From an uncultured Flavobacteriaceae bacterium (GTDB taxonomy: Bacteria; Bacteroidota; Bacteroidia; Flavobacteriales; Flavobacteriaceae): 64,000 bases of DNA. The position numbers and the translations under genes are program-made. The stretch is from the NCBI GenBank assembly GCA_938073895.1, contig CALJFB010000002.1:1-64000 (forward strand), in the 5' to 3' direction. Under the pieces are notes generated by a model that did not search any database, was not told the origin of the DNA, and was given only the letters and a program-made list of their open reading frames with translations. This document shows, in pieces, positions 7,584 through 14,888 of this stretch (the stretch's first letter is position 1; every line of letters starts with the position of its first letter).

Positions 7584-7983
7584 AATGTTGTGTTGTTATG
7601 GTTAAAAAAATCTGTTCTTTACAGTCAATAGCTTGTTGCACTACTGACGTTAACTTCTGCATCGCAATTCTCGATTGTAAGCCTTTTCCTAAACCACCTA
7701 AATAGGTGACTGGAGCAATACAACCTTGTAGGTCTTTCAGTGCATCATTTGCGGGATGCAATAAAATGAGATGCCGATGAGGCACATCTTTAACTAAAAG
7801 ATGATGTTTGAAATGCGTCGAATACCGAGGAACGAGTTCATAGCGACCTTCTGGTATGCAGGAGGTATTTCGCTTGTTCTGTTTCCAGGGCAACTCTATC
7901 GTGTGACATAAAAAATTTGCAGAACAGAAGAGGGTACCGTTGGTACCGCCTTCAAAATAGGTTCTGTAAAGTGTCAATTCCAT
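7561..7983 (-). CDS. DUF5675 family protein (possible peptidoglycan-active enzyme)
   Basis: A 140-residue soluble protein that I place in DUF5675 from its conserved features: the TIELPW motif (28-33), SCIPEGRYEL (41-50), LLHPAND with H76, and GCIAP with C88. The PEGxY strand followed by His and then a Gly-Cys-Ile resembles the YkuD L,D-transpeptidase arrangement, where a His and an HGC Cys are catalytic; this likeness is my inference and not an established assignment. The family occurs in phages and in bacterial genomes. The gene starts 2 bp after the 251-residue protein gene and overlaps the small membrane protein gene, so it is part of one operon. There is no signal peptide. Confidence 0.7.
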   Translation of the reverse strand: MELTLYRTYFEGGTNGTLFCSANFLCHTIELPWKQNKRNTSCIPEGRYELVPRYSTHFKHHLLVKDVPHRHLILLHPANDALKDLQGCIAPVTYLGGLGKGLQSRIAMQKLTSVVQQAIDCKEQIFLTITTQHYEFSRTV

Positions 7984-7985
7984 GA

Positions 7986-8741
7986 TTACGGAGTATCAAT
8001 TCCAACAATTGCTAAAGCGTTGTAATTTCCGTTTTTAAGGGAGTACATTTGCCCATTTACCTCTTGAAAGAATTCAATACCAATAACTTGAAAAATTGGT
8101 AGTGTAGAGTTCGCTGTTAAATTAGCCGTCAATGACAACGGCGCAACAGTGCTACTATCCCAAGGTAAAACTGAAGATACTTCACTATCAAAAACATACG
8201 TTTCTGCAGAAAAATCAACCTCAACACCACCGTTAGAAATCATGAAGTGCGTAGTTCCACTTGGCGCTACAATATCATTCACAGCAATAAACTCTGCGAT
8301 ATCCGCAACTACAGTTCCTGCAACACGATCAATTGTTCCGGCGTAAGCCGCAAACAATAAACCACCCAATTTTCCGTTTTTGTTGAACTCAAAATTTTCC
8401 AGTAATGATAAATCACCATCAGGAATAGTTCGTAATCCACGATCATTGGTAGTGTCTGCTTTAATAACAGTCAATACATTTTTAGTCAATCTGCTTGTGA
8501 CTCTATTGTCAGACGCTTTTTGCAACAGTGTACGTAAGGCCACTCGCAACAATTTACCACCTTTTCCTGCACGCCCAAATTCTGAACCGTTTTCACGAGT
8601 TCTTTGAAATGCAGGGTCATTTGCAATTCTAGAAGCTTCAACACCTCCTTTACCACGAGCCAAGTGCCCATCTTGCGATTTGTAAAAAGAAATATCTCCG
8701 ATAGTTCCTTTCAACTTAATAATTCCAATTTGCTTTGCCAT
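7986..8741 (-). CDS. Conserved protein of unknown function, first gene of the DUF5675 cassette
   Basis: A 251-residue protein without signal peptide or membrane segment. Residues 1-100 are basic and rich in Gly, Lys and Arg (GDISFYKSQDGHLARGKGG, DPAFQRTRENGSEFG, LLRVALRTLL); residues 125-251 are a predicted beta-rich, Ala/Val/Thr domain. I recall similar proteins from flavobacterial genomes next to DUF5675 genes, always unannotated. The two-part plan (basic N-terminus, beta C-terminus) would fit a virion or particle structural protein, but no known phage gene is near. Its GC content looks higher than that of the neighbouring core genes, consistent with transfer. Confidence 0.65.
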   Translation of the reverse strand: MAKQIGIIKLKGTIGDISFYKSQDGHLARGKGGVEASRIANDPAFQRTRENGSEFGRAGKGGKLLRVALRTLLQKASDNRVTSRLTKNVLTVIKADTTNDRGLRTIPDGDLSLLENFEFNKNGKLGGLLFAAYAGTIDRVAGTVVADIAEFIAVNDIVAPSGTTHFMISNGGVEVDFSAETYVFDSEVSSVLPWDSSTVAPLSLTANLTANSTLPIFQVIGIEFFQEVNGQMYSLKNGNYNALAIVGIDTP

Positions 8742-8893
8742 AATTCTAATGATTTTTGATTCTCAATAAAGCTCCGTATCTTTAAGAAGTAATCCTATAA
8801 TCACTGGTCATCCATTCCGTTTTCTACTGTTTTTTCCGATTTTTCACAAACACCTGATGGTTAATTAGTGTATAGATAAAGTATAGATAGTGT
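8742..8893. promoter_or_regulatory. Divergent control region between the DUF5675 cassette and the small regulator-like gene
   Basis: This 152-bp space separates two divergent transcription units and must hold promoters for both. I see no clean TAnnTTTG on either strand. Its right end contains three 11-bp direct repeats listed separately. Confidence 0.45.
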
Positions 8894-8900
8894 ATGAATA
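8868..8900. repeat. Three tandem 11-bp direct repeats over a start codon
   Basis: GTGTATAGATA (8868-8878), AAGTATAGATA (8879-8889) and GTGTATGAATA (8890-8900) are arranged with exact 11-bp spacing, about one DNA helical turn. The third copy covers the ATG (8894) of the 68-residue gene. Such helically phased repeats are typical of operators or iterons. Confidence 0.65.
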
Positions 8901-9100
8901 AAGTTAAAAGACATTGTATTTACCCAAAAGATATTATGTTTCTTACAGGAAGAAGTGAACGTTATGGACGTATGCTTTTAAAGAAAATTAAAAAGTACTT
9001 TGGGAAAGAGCAACATCAATTTATCACTCCAGATGAATTTGCAGAATATAGTGGCATTAAAGAAGAGGTAATTGATAAGTATCTTGAAAAAACGTCATAA
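8894..9100 (+). CDS. Small putative winged-helix DNA-binding protein
   Basis: A 68-residue basic protein. The C-terminal part (about 42-66, ITPDEFAEYSGIKEEVIDKYL) resembles the helix-turn-helix of excisionase/MerR-like winged-helix proteins, while the N-terminal part (KDIMFLTGRSERYGRMLLKKIKKY) looks like another short helical unit rich in Arg/Lys. I recall similar small proteins in flavobacteria without an assigned role. Its start codon lies inside three direct repeats, so self-regulation is plausible. It is divergent from the DUF5675 cassette and lies 160 bp from the tRNA-derived att scar, which would also suit a recombination directionality factor. Function not proven. Confidence 0.6.
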   Translation: MNKVKRHCIYPKDIMFLTGRSERYGRMLLKKIKKYFGKEQHQFITPDEFAEYSGIKEEVIDKYLEKTS

Positions 9101-9260
9101 ATTTTGAGTTAAATTATGTTGTATTAGATAATTAAATTGTTAACTTTATACAAGACTTAAAACAAATTAAACTATCAAACCACAAACAACTAGTCTACAT
9201 ATCGGTTAACAAAAAAATAAGTTATCGCAAAGTATTGATTTATATAGTGGCAAGACAAGG
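9101..9260. other. AT-rich spacer to the att scar, nothing recognised
   Basis: No reading frame, terminator or promoter of note is seen between the small DNA-binding protein gene and the tRNA fragment. Confidence 0.5.
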
Positions 9261-9284
9261 GGTTCGAATCCTGCCACCCCGACA
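9261..9284 (+). other. Orphan tRNA 3' end (probable tRNA-Pro), candidate attachment site of an integrated element
   Basis: GGTTCGAATCCTGCCACCCC followed by GACA is the T-arm plus 3' acceptor strand of a tRNA: loop TTCGAAT, stem 3' side CCTGC, acceptor 3' side CACCCCG, discriminator A. The 5' side of the T-stem (should be GCAGG) is absent, being ...AAGGG, and no CGGGGTG acceptor or anticodon arm occurs in the preceding 75 bp, so no functional tRNA exists here. A CGGGGTG acceptor is what I expect for tRNA-Pro in Bacteroidota. Tyrosine-recombinase elements that use a tRNA 3' end leave just such a duplicate at the far end. The intact tRNA should lie left of the window. Confidence 0.75.
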
Positions 9285-9316
9285 AAAAGCTTCAACATTT
9301 ATGTTGAAGCTTTTTT
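9284..9316 (+). terminator. Terminator following the tRNA fragment
   Basis: A perfect 15-bp stem AAAAAGCTTCAACAT/ATGTTGAAGCTTTTT with a T-run directly abuts the tRNA 3' end. It was probably the original terminator of the tRNA gene before the element inserted. Confidence 0.8.
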
Positions 9317-9655
9317 ATTTTTATATATTTAACACTTCTACATTCTTTATTATACCAATGCTAACTCTAATTAGTTTTTACTTATTTAAAATATAATTCA
9401 ATTCAGTTTATCATAATAAGGTTTCATGTAATTTGATAAAAAAGTAAATCGTATTAGTTTGTTAGAAAAATTGAATTCTTAGTTGCTGTTTTTTTAAGTA
9501 ATTAATCAACATGTCAAGCATTATTAATGTAATTAGTCAAAAAGAAACCAAATAAGATAATTATATGTTTGTTGTTTTGTAAAAAGAGTGCCAATTGGTC
9601 TTTTTTTAATGGTATAAGAAACCTTTATAGATGCATTATAACTTTTAATAAATAC
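9317..9655. other. Gene-free AT-rich spacer upstream of trxB
   Basis: No protein frame or RNA gene is recognised. A weak hairpin AAAAAGA...TCTTTTT around CCAATTGG lies at 9581-9605. Confidence 0.5.
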
Positions 9656-9688
9656 TTTGTAAGTTTTTAGTTAAAAAACCTACTTTTG
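9656..9688 (+). promoter_or_regulatory. Promoter of trxB (Bacteroidota type)
   Basis: TACTTTTG at 9681-9688 matches the TAnnTTTG minus-7 box, with TTTG at 9656-9659 as a minus-33 element. The start codon follows 20 bp downstream. Confidence 0.65.
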
Positions 9689-9708
9689 TATATATAAATA
9701 AGAGTACT

Positions 9709-10689
9709 ATGTCAGATACAATCGAAAAAGTAAAGTGCCTAATTATAGGTTCTGGTCCTGCTGGTTATACAGCAGCAATATATGCAGCAAGAGCTAATAT
9801 GAGTCCTGTTTTATATCAAGGAACTCAGCCAGGTGGACAATTAACAACTACAAACGAAGTAGAGAATTTCCCAGGTTATCCTGATGGTGTTACTGGTCCA
9901 GAAATGATGATACAGTTAGAAAATCAAGCAAAACGTTTTGATACAGACGTAAGAAATGGTTGGATTACTAAAGTTGATTTTTCTGGAGATATTCATAAAG
10001 TTTGGGTAAATGAAGAGAAAGAAATTCATGCAGACACTATTATTATTTCTACAGGAGCAAGTGCAAAATATTTAGGTTTAGAGTCTGAACAAAAATATTT
10101 AAAGCTTGGTGGCGGAGTTTCTGCCTGTGCAGTTTGCGATGGGTTTTTCTACAGAAATCAAGAAGTCGTTATTGTTGGAGCAGGAGATAGTGCTTGTGAA
10201 GAAGCACACTATTTATCTAAGTTATGTAAAAAAGTAACTATGTTAGTTCGTAAGGACGAGTTTAGAGCCTCAAAAATTATGGCTACTCGTGTTAAAAACA
10301 CAGAAAATATAGATATTTTATTTAATACAGAAACCGACGAAGTTTTAGGAGATGGACAAGTTGTAACAGGTGTTAGAGTTAAAAATAACCAAACTCAAGA
10401 TACGCACGAAATTCCAGTAACTGGATTTTTTGTAGCAATTGGACACAAGCCTAATACAGATATTTTTAAAGGTTTTATTAATTTAGATGAAACAGGTTAT
10501 ATAAAATATGAGCAACCTGGAACCTCTAAAACAAATGTGCCTGGTGTTTTTGTAAGTGGAGACGCAGCAGATCATGTTTATAGACAAGCTATTACAGCTG
10601 CAGGAACTGGTTGTATGGCAGCATTAGACGCAGAACGTTATCTAGCAGCTAAAGATGCTACTTTTGAGGTGTCTACACCAACTTACTAA
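9709..10689 (+). CDS. trxB: Thioredoxin-disulfide reductase
   Basis: A 326-residue cytoplasmic flavoprotein that uses NADPH to reduce thioredoxin. It shows the FAD-binding GSGPAG (14-19), the redox-active CAVC (C140, C143) within the NADPH domain, a second dinucleotide motif (GAGDSACEEA, about 157-166) and the C-terminal FAD-contact GDAAD. Length and motif order are those of low-molecular-weight TrxB. The gene is monocistronic, with its own promoter and terminator, and is the first clear core gene to the right of the att scar. Confidence 0.97.
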   Translation: MSDTIEKVKCLIIGSGPAGYTAAIYAARANMSPVLYQGTQPGGQLTTTNEVENFPGYPDGVTGPEMMIQLENQAKRFDTDVRNGWITKVDFSGDIHKVWVNEEKEIHADTIIISTGASAKYLGLESEQKYLKLGGGVSACAVCDGFFYRNQEVVIVGAGDSACEEAHYLSKLCKKVTMLVRKDEFRASKIMATRVKNTENIDILFNTETDEVLGDGQVVTGVRVKNNQTQDTHEIPVTGFFVAIGHKPNTDIFKGFINLDETGYIKYEQPGTSKTNVPGVFVSGDAADHVYRQAITAAGTGCMAALDAERYLAAKDATFEVSTPTY

Positions 10690-10704
10690 ACAGTTTATAG
10701 TATT

Positions 10705-10745
10705 AAAAAAGCCTCAAAAACATATGTTTTTGAGGCTTTTTTTTT
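10705..10745 (+). terminator. Terminator of trxB
   Basis: The stem AAAAAAGCCTCAAAAACAT pairs with ATGTTTTTGAGGCTTTTTT and runs into a further T-run, starting 16 bp after the trxB stop codon. Confidence 0.85.
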
Positions 10746-10776
10746 GTTTATAATTATTAGTTAGTGGCATTAAACT

Positions 10777-10805
10777 AAAAAAGTCACTCTAATAGAGTGA
10801 CTTTT
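10777..10805 (-). terminator. Terminator of htpG
   Basis: AAAAGTCACTCT-AAT-AGAGTGACTTTT is a near-perfect hairpin about 24 bp beyond the htpG stop codon; on the minus strand it ends in a T-run. Confidence 0.75.
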
Positions 10806-10828
10806 AAAATAATAATTATGTAAAATAA

Positions 10829-12745
10829 TTACTTAATCATCTCGTAACTACGTTTAACAAAGTCACTTAATTCTTTTCCTTTAAGTAAACCTTGACTTAA
10901 GCGCGCTAAGTCTAAACTTTGTGTAATTAAACGGTTTTGAACGTCTTTATCTGTATTATTTAAAATGTCGCTAACTAACTCAGAATTTGTATTTACAATT
11001 AAGTTATACATTTCTGGCATATTGCCCATTCCAAACATTCCGCCACCGCCGCCAGAAGCTTGCATTTCTTTCATTCTACGCATAAATTCTGGTTGCGTAA
11101 CCATAAAAGGAGTCGCATCGCTATCCATAGCTTCTAGCTGAACCATAAATTTTTCTTGAGGAATTGCAGCTTTTAAAATCTCTTCTAAAGTTTTTGTTTG
11201 TGCTTCGTCTAACTTAGAAATTACAGTTTCGTCTTTTGCAATTATTTTATCAATATGATCTGCATCAACTCTTGCAAACGTAATGTTTTCTTTAGTAGAT
11301 TCTAATTTTTGCATTAAATGCGAAATAATTGGCGAATCTAATAACAATACTTGGTAGCCTTTAGCTTTTGCAGCCTCGATATATGTATGTTGTGTATCTT
11401 GATTACTTGCGTAAAGCACAACTGTTTTACCATCTTTATCGGTTTGTGTGTCTTTAATTTTAGCAATTAATTCTTCGTAAGTAAAATATGTATTGTCTAC
11501 TGTTGGGTATAATGTAAAAGATTCTGCTCTTCCAAAGAATTTCTCATCAGAAAGCATTCCGTATTCAATAACAATTTTAATATCGTTCCATTTAGCTTCA
11601 AAATCTTCACGATTAGCATTAAATAACGATTTTAATTTATCGGCTACTTTTTTAGAAATGTAGGACGAAATCTTTTTTACAGCGCCATCTGCCTGTAAGT
11701 AAGAACGCGATACGTTTAATGGAATATCTGGAGAATCTATTACACCACGAAGCATAGTTAAAAACTCTGGAACAATACCTTCTACATTATCTGTAACAAA
11801 TACTTGGTTTTGGTACAATTGAATTTTATCCTTTTGCATATTCATGTCGTTAGACATTTTAGGGAAGTATAAAATCCCGGTAAGATTGAACGGATAATCT
11901 ACATTTAAATGAATATTAAAAAGTGGTTCTTCAAATTGCGCAGGATATAATTCGCGGTAAAATGCTGTGTAATCGTCGCCTTCTAATTCGCTTGGTTGTT
12001 TTGTCCAAGCTGGATTAGGATTATTGATTATGTTATCTACAGTAATTTTACGTTGAGGTTCTTTAGTTTCCTTTCCGTCTTTATCTGTAAGTGTTGCAGG
12101 TTCGTGCTCTGGATCGTTAATTTCTTTAGTTCCAAATTTAATCGAAACTGGCATAAACTTGTTATACTTAGTTAAAAGCTCGCTTATTTTAGCGTCTTCT
12201 AAAAATTCTACAGAATCCTCAGCAATATGTAAAATAATTTCAGTTCCACGAGTCGTTTTGTCAGACTCAACTAAAGTAAATTCTGGAGAACCATCGCAAG
12301 TCCAATGTGCACCAACTGTGTTTTCTTTATGAGATTTTGTCAGAATTTCTACTTTTTCAGCTACCATAAAAGCAGAGTAAAATCCTAAACCAAAATGACC
12401 AATAATTCCAGAGTCTTTTGCCGAATCTTTATATTTATCTAAAAATTCTTCAGCACCAGAAAAAGCCACTTGGTTAATGTATTTTTCAACTTCATCAGCT
12501 GTCATACCTAAACCTTGATCTATAATATGAAGTTTTTTTCCAGCTTTATCTACTTTAATCTCAATAACTGGATTTCCATAATCGGCTTTACTTTCGCCAA
12601 TAGTGGTTAAATGTTTTAATTTTAAAGTTGCATCTGTACCATTACTAATTAATTCACGTAAAAATATTTCGTGATCAGAGTAAAGGAATTTTTTAATTAA
12701 TGGGAAAATGTTTTCTACTGAAACATTAATTTTTCCTTGTGCCAT
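10829..12745 (-). CDS. htpG: Molecular chaperone HtpG (Hsp90)
   Basis: A 638-residue cytoplasmic ATP-dependent chaperone. The N-terminal GHKL ATPase domain has the helix ELISNGTDA (usually ELISNASDA), DQGLGMT and GHFGLGFYSAF; the middle domain carries the SRSYLQAD motif with the Arg expected to contact ATP; the C-terminal part has a Gly/Met-rich loop (GGGGGMFGMGNMP) and ends without the eukaryotic MEEVD. Length is as expected for HtpG. It stands alone, divergent from fabH, with its own terminator. A REP-like palindrome and a further dyad lie in its upstream region. Confidence 0.97.
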   Translation of the reverse strand: MAQGKINVSVENIFPLIKKFLYSDHEIFLRELISNGTDATLKLKHLTTIGESKADYGNPVIEIKVDKAGKKLHIIDQGLGMTADEVEKYINQVAFSGAEEFLDKYKDSAKDSGIIGHFGLGFYSAFMVAEKVEILTKSHKENTVGAHWTCDGSPEFTLVESDKTTRGTEIILHIAEDSVEFLEDAKISELLTKYNKFMPVSIKFGTKEINDPEHEPATLTDKDGKETKEPQRKITVDNIINNPNPAWTKQPSELEGDDYTAFYRELYPAQFEEPLFNIHLNVDYPFNLTGILYFPKMSNDMNMQKDKIQLYQNQVFVTDNVEGIVPEFLTMLRGVIDSPDIPLNVSRSYLQADGAVKKISSYISKKVADKLKSLFNANREDFEAKWNDIKIVIEYGMLSDEKFFGRAESFTLYPTVDNTYFTYEELIAKIKDTQTDKDGKTVVLYASNQDTQHTYIEAAKAKGYQVLLLDSPIISHLMQKLESTKENITFARVDADHIDKIIAKDETVISKLDEAQTKTLEEILKAAIPQEKFMVQLEAMDSDATPFMVTQPEFMRRMKEMQASGGGGGMFGMGNMPEMYNLIVNTNSELVSDILNNTDKDVQNRLITQSLDLARLSQGLLKGKELSDFVKRSYEMIK

Positions 12746-12760
12746 AATTTGTTTTATTTT

Positions 12761-12780
12761 ATTCCTGCGGAAACAGGAAT
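12761..12780. repeat. REP-like palindrome, copy 1 (ATTCCTGCGGAAACAGGAAT)
   Basis: A 20-bp imperfect palindrome that I recall as a frequent type of flavobacterial intergenic repeat (ATTCCTGCGnAAGCAGGAAT). Related copies are at 24303-24325 and 25650-25669. Here it lies in the probable leader of htpG. Confidence 0.6.
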
Positions 12781-12861
12781 TTGTTTGTTATTAGAATTAA
12801 ATTTAGTTTTAAAACAAAGTAAAATTAAAATAAATATTACTTTAAGATATAGTAGTCAACA

Positions 12862-12899
12862 AAAATGCCAATCAAGATATTGTGACAAAGTGGCATTTT
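12862..12899. promoter_or_regulatory. Dyad upstream of htpG, possible stress-response operator
   Basis: AAAATGCCA (12862-12870) and TGGCATTTT (12891-12899) form a perfect 9-bp inverted repeat with a 20-bp spacer containing TGTGACAAAG. It lies about 120 bp upstream of htpG. A regulatory role is inferred from position only. Confidence 0.35.
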
Positions 12900-12973
12900 A
12901 TGGTTGTTTTACACTCGTATTTTATTAATCTATACAAAATGTTAATTAAAAAGTATTAAAATTATAATTTTTG

Positions 12974-12981
12974 TAATTTTG
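12974..12981 (+). promoter_or_regulatory. Minus-7 box of the fabH promoter
   Basis: TAATTTTG fits TAnnTTTG and lies 88 bp upstream of the fabH start codon. Confidence 0.5.
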
Positions 12982-13068
12982 CTTTAAAAATAACATAACC
13001 ATAATTTCTGCTCTTGTGGAAGTTTAAAAACAATTTTCGTCTTTTCGAAAATGAAAAAAATATATTAG

Positions 13069-14079
13069 ATGTATAATTCAAAAATAATAGGCTTAGGTAA
13101 GTATGTGCCAGATAATGTGGTTACAAATGCAGATTTATCTACACTTATGGATACTAACGACGAATGGATTACCGAAAGAACCGGTATTAAAGAAAGACGT
13201 TGGGTAAAAGATGGAAGTGGAGATACAACTGCTACAATGGGAACAAAAGCTGCTAAGCAAGCAATAGAACGAGCAGGAATTGATAAAGACGATATTGATT
13301 TTATAATTTTTGCAACTTTAAGTCCAGATATGTATTTTCCTGGACCTGGAGTGCAAGTTCAGCACGCTTTAGATATTAAAACTGTTGGTGCTTTAGATGT
13401 TAGAAACCAATGTTCTGGTTTTGTATATGCTATTTCTGTTGCCGATAATTTTATAAAAACTGGAATGTATAAAAACATTTTGGTAATTGGTAGCGAATTG
13501 CATTCTCATGGATTAGATAAAACTACGCGTGGAAGAGGTGTTTCTGTAATTTTTGGAGATGGCGCAGGTGCAGCAGTTTTAACTCGCGAAGAAAATAACG
13601 ACAAAGGTATTTTATCTACGCATTTACATTCTCAAGGCGAACACGCTAAAGAATTAGTTCTAGAAGCGCCAGGAATGGGAACACGTTGGGTTACAGATAT
13701 TATTGCAGACAATAATCCAGAAGACGAAAGTTATTTTCCTTATATGAACGGTCAATTTGTATTTAAAAATGCAGTGGTTCGTTTTAGTGAGGTAATTATG
13801 GAAGGTTTAGCAAAAAACAATTTAGATAAAGATGCTATTGATATGTTAATTCCGCATCAAGCGAATTTACGTATAGCTCAATTTATTCAAAAGAAATTTG
13901 GTTTAAATAACGATCAGGTTTTTAATAATATCCAGAAATACGGAAACACAACTGCAGCTTCTATACCTATAGCTTTATGCGAAGCTTGGGAAGAAGGCAA
14001 AATTAAAGAAGGAGATAATGTAGTTTTAGCTGCGTTTGGATCTGGATTTACTTGGGGAAGTGTTGTTATTAAATGGTAA
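13069..14079 (+). CDS. fabH: 3-oxoacyl-[acyl-carrier-protein] synthase III
   Basis: A 336-residue thiolase-fold enzyme that condenses an acyl-CoA with malonyl-ACP to start fatty acid synthesis. The catalytic triad is visible: Cys in NQCSGF (C115), His in IPHQAN (about 263) and Asn in YGNTTAAS (about 293). Length is slightly above the usual 315-335. It is flanked by its own promoter and terminator and is not in a fab cluster. A second type of FabH-like protein that works in other condensations cannot be excluded from sequence alone. Confidence 0.94.
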   Translation: MYNSKIIGLGKYVPDNVVTNADLSTLMDTNDEWITERTGIKERRWVKDGSGDTTATMGTKAAKQAIERAGIDKDDIDFIIFATLSPDMYFPGPGVQVQHALDIKTVGALDVRNQCSGFVYAISVADNFIKTGMYKNILVIGSELHSHGLDKTTRGRGVSVIFGDGAGAAVLTREENNDKGILSTHLHSQGEHAKELVLEAPGMGTRWVTDIIADNNPEDESYFPYMNGQFVFKNAVVRFSEVIMEGLAKNNLDKDAIDMLIPHQANLRIAQFIQKKFGLNNDQVFNNIQKYGNTTAASIPIALCEAWEEGKIKEGDNVVLAAFGSGFTWGSVVIKW

Positions 14080-14161
14080 TTATTTCGTTTTTTAATTTCA
14101 TTTTTAGTTTAAGCAAGTTTTATTATTTTGGTTGTAGATAATAGTCAAAATAAATTTATAC

Positions 14162-14200
14162 AAAAAAAACGCCAAATCTGTAAGGACTTGGCGTTTTCTA
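14162..14200 (+). terminator. Terminator of fabH
   Basis: AAAACGCCAA (14166-14175) pairs with TTGGCGTTTT (14188-14197), preceded by an A-run; it lies about 85 bp after the fabH stop codon. The rest of the gap to 14413 holds nothing recognisable. Confidence 0.75.
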
Positions 14201-14413
14201 TCTATTAACACTTTATGTAATATAATATGTTGCAGTTGGTTTAGAAGACTAATTCAAACGTTCTGTAATAATTTTATTAGTTGCGTTATTATTAAGACGT
14301 TTAAAACTCAATTTTATTACGTTGATAATCAGCTTTTAACATGTGTTTAACGTTTTTACTTAATCTTTTCTTAAAAATGAATAGATTTAGACCTACTAAT
14401 ACCATTTTATAAT

Positions 14414-14776
14414 ATGAAAAAGAAGACTTTAGTTGTTGGAGCATCTACAAATCCAGAGCGTTATTCCAATAAGGCCATAAAATCGCTTAAAAATAATGCT
14501 GTAGAAACTATTGCTTTAGGATTAAGAAAAGGTGAAGTTGCTTCTGTAGCCATAGAAACAGAGAAATTACCTTTTAATAATGTGCATACAGTAACATTAT
14601 ATCTTAATTCTAAAAGGCAAGAAGATTATTATAATTACATAATTTCTTTAAATCCAAAACGTGTAATTTTTAATCCTGGAACAGAAAATATTGAGTTCTA
14701 CAAGCTTTTAGACGCAAATAATATAGAAACAGAAGTAGCTTGTACTTTAGTGTTATTAGCCACAAATCAATATTAA
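14414..14776 (+). CDS. CoA-binding (YccU-like) protein
   Basis: A 120-residue protein with a single Rossmann-like CoA_binding_2 domain: the nucleotide loop VVGASTNPERYS (7-18) near the N-terminus and the conserved ending region NPGTENIEF and EVACTLVLL. Members bind CoA in vitro or in structures, but the physiological role is not known. Monocistronic, pointing toward the convergent symporter gene. Confidence 0.85.
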   Translation: MKKKTLVVGASTNPERYSNKAIKSLKNNAVETIALGLRKGEVASVAIETEKLPFNNVHTVTLYLNSKRQEDYYNYIISLNPKRVIFNPGTENIEFYKLLDANNIETEVACTLVLLATNQY

Positions 14777-14888
14777 CTTTTAGTTTAAAAGAATACTTAT
14801 TAGTTTATTTAGCGGTTATTTTAAGATTTATTTTTTAGTGTAGTCTTTCGTTTTTAATGACCTCTAAGTTTAAATTTCTACTAATTAA

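Noticed and set aside
9208-9283. A complete tRNA gene ending at 9283
   Set aside because: No acceptor 5' strand, D-arm or anticodon arm can be built in the preceding 75 bp and the T-stem 5' side is mismatched.
12737-12928. 63-codon plus-strand frame between htpG and fabH
   Set aside because: It overlaps the htpG start, the REP-like palindrome and the dyad, and has no recognisable protein features.
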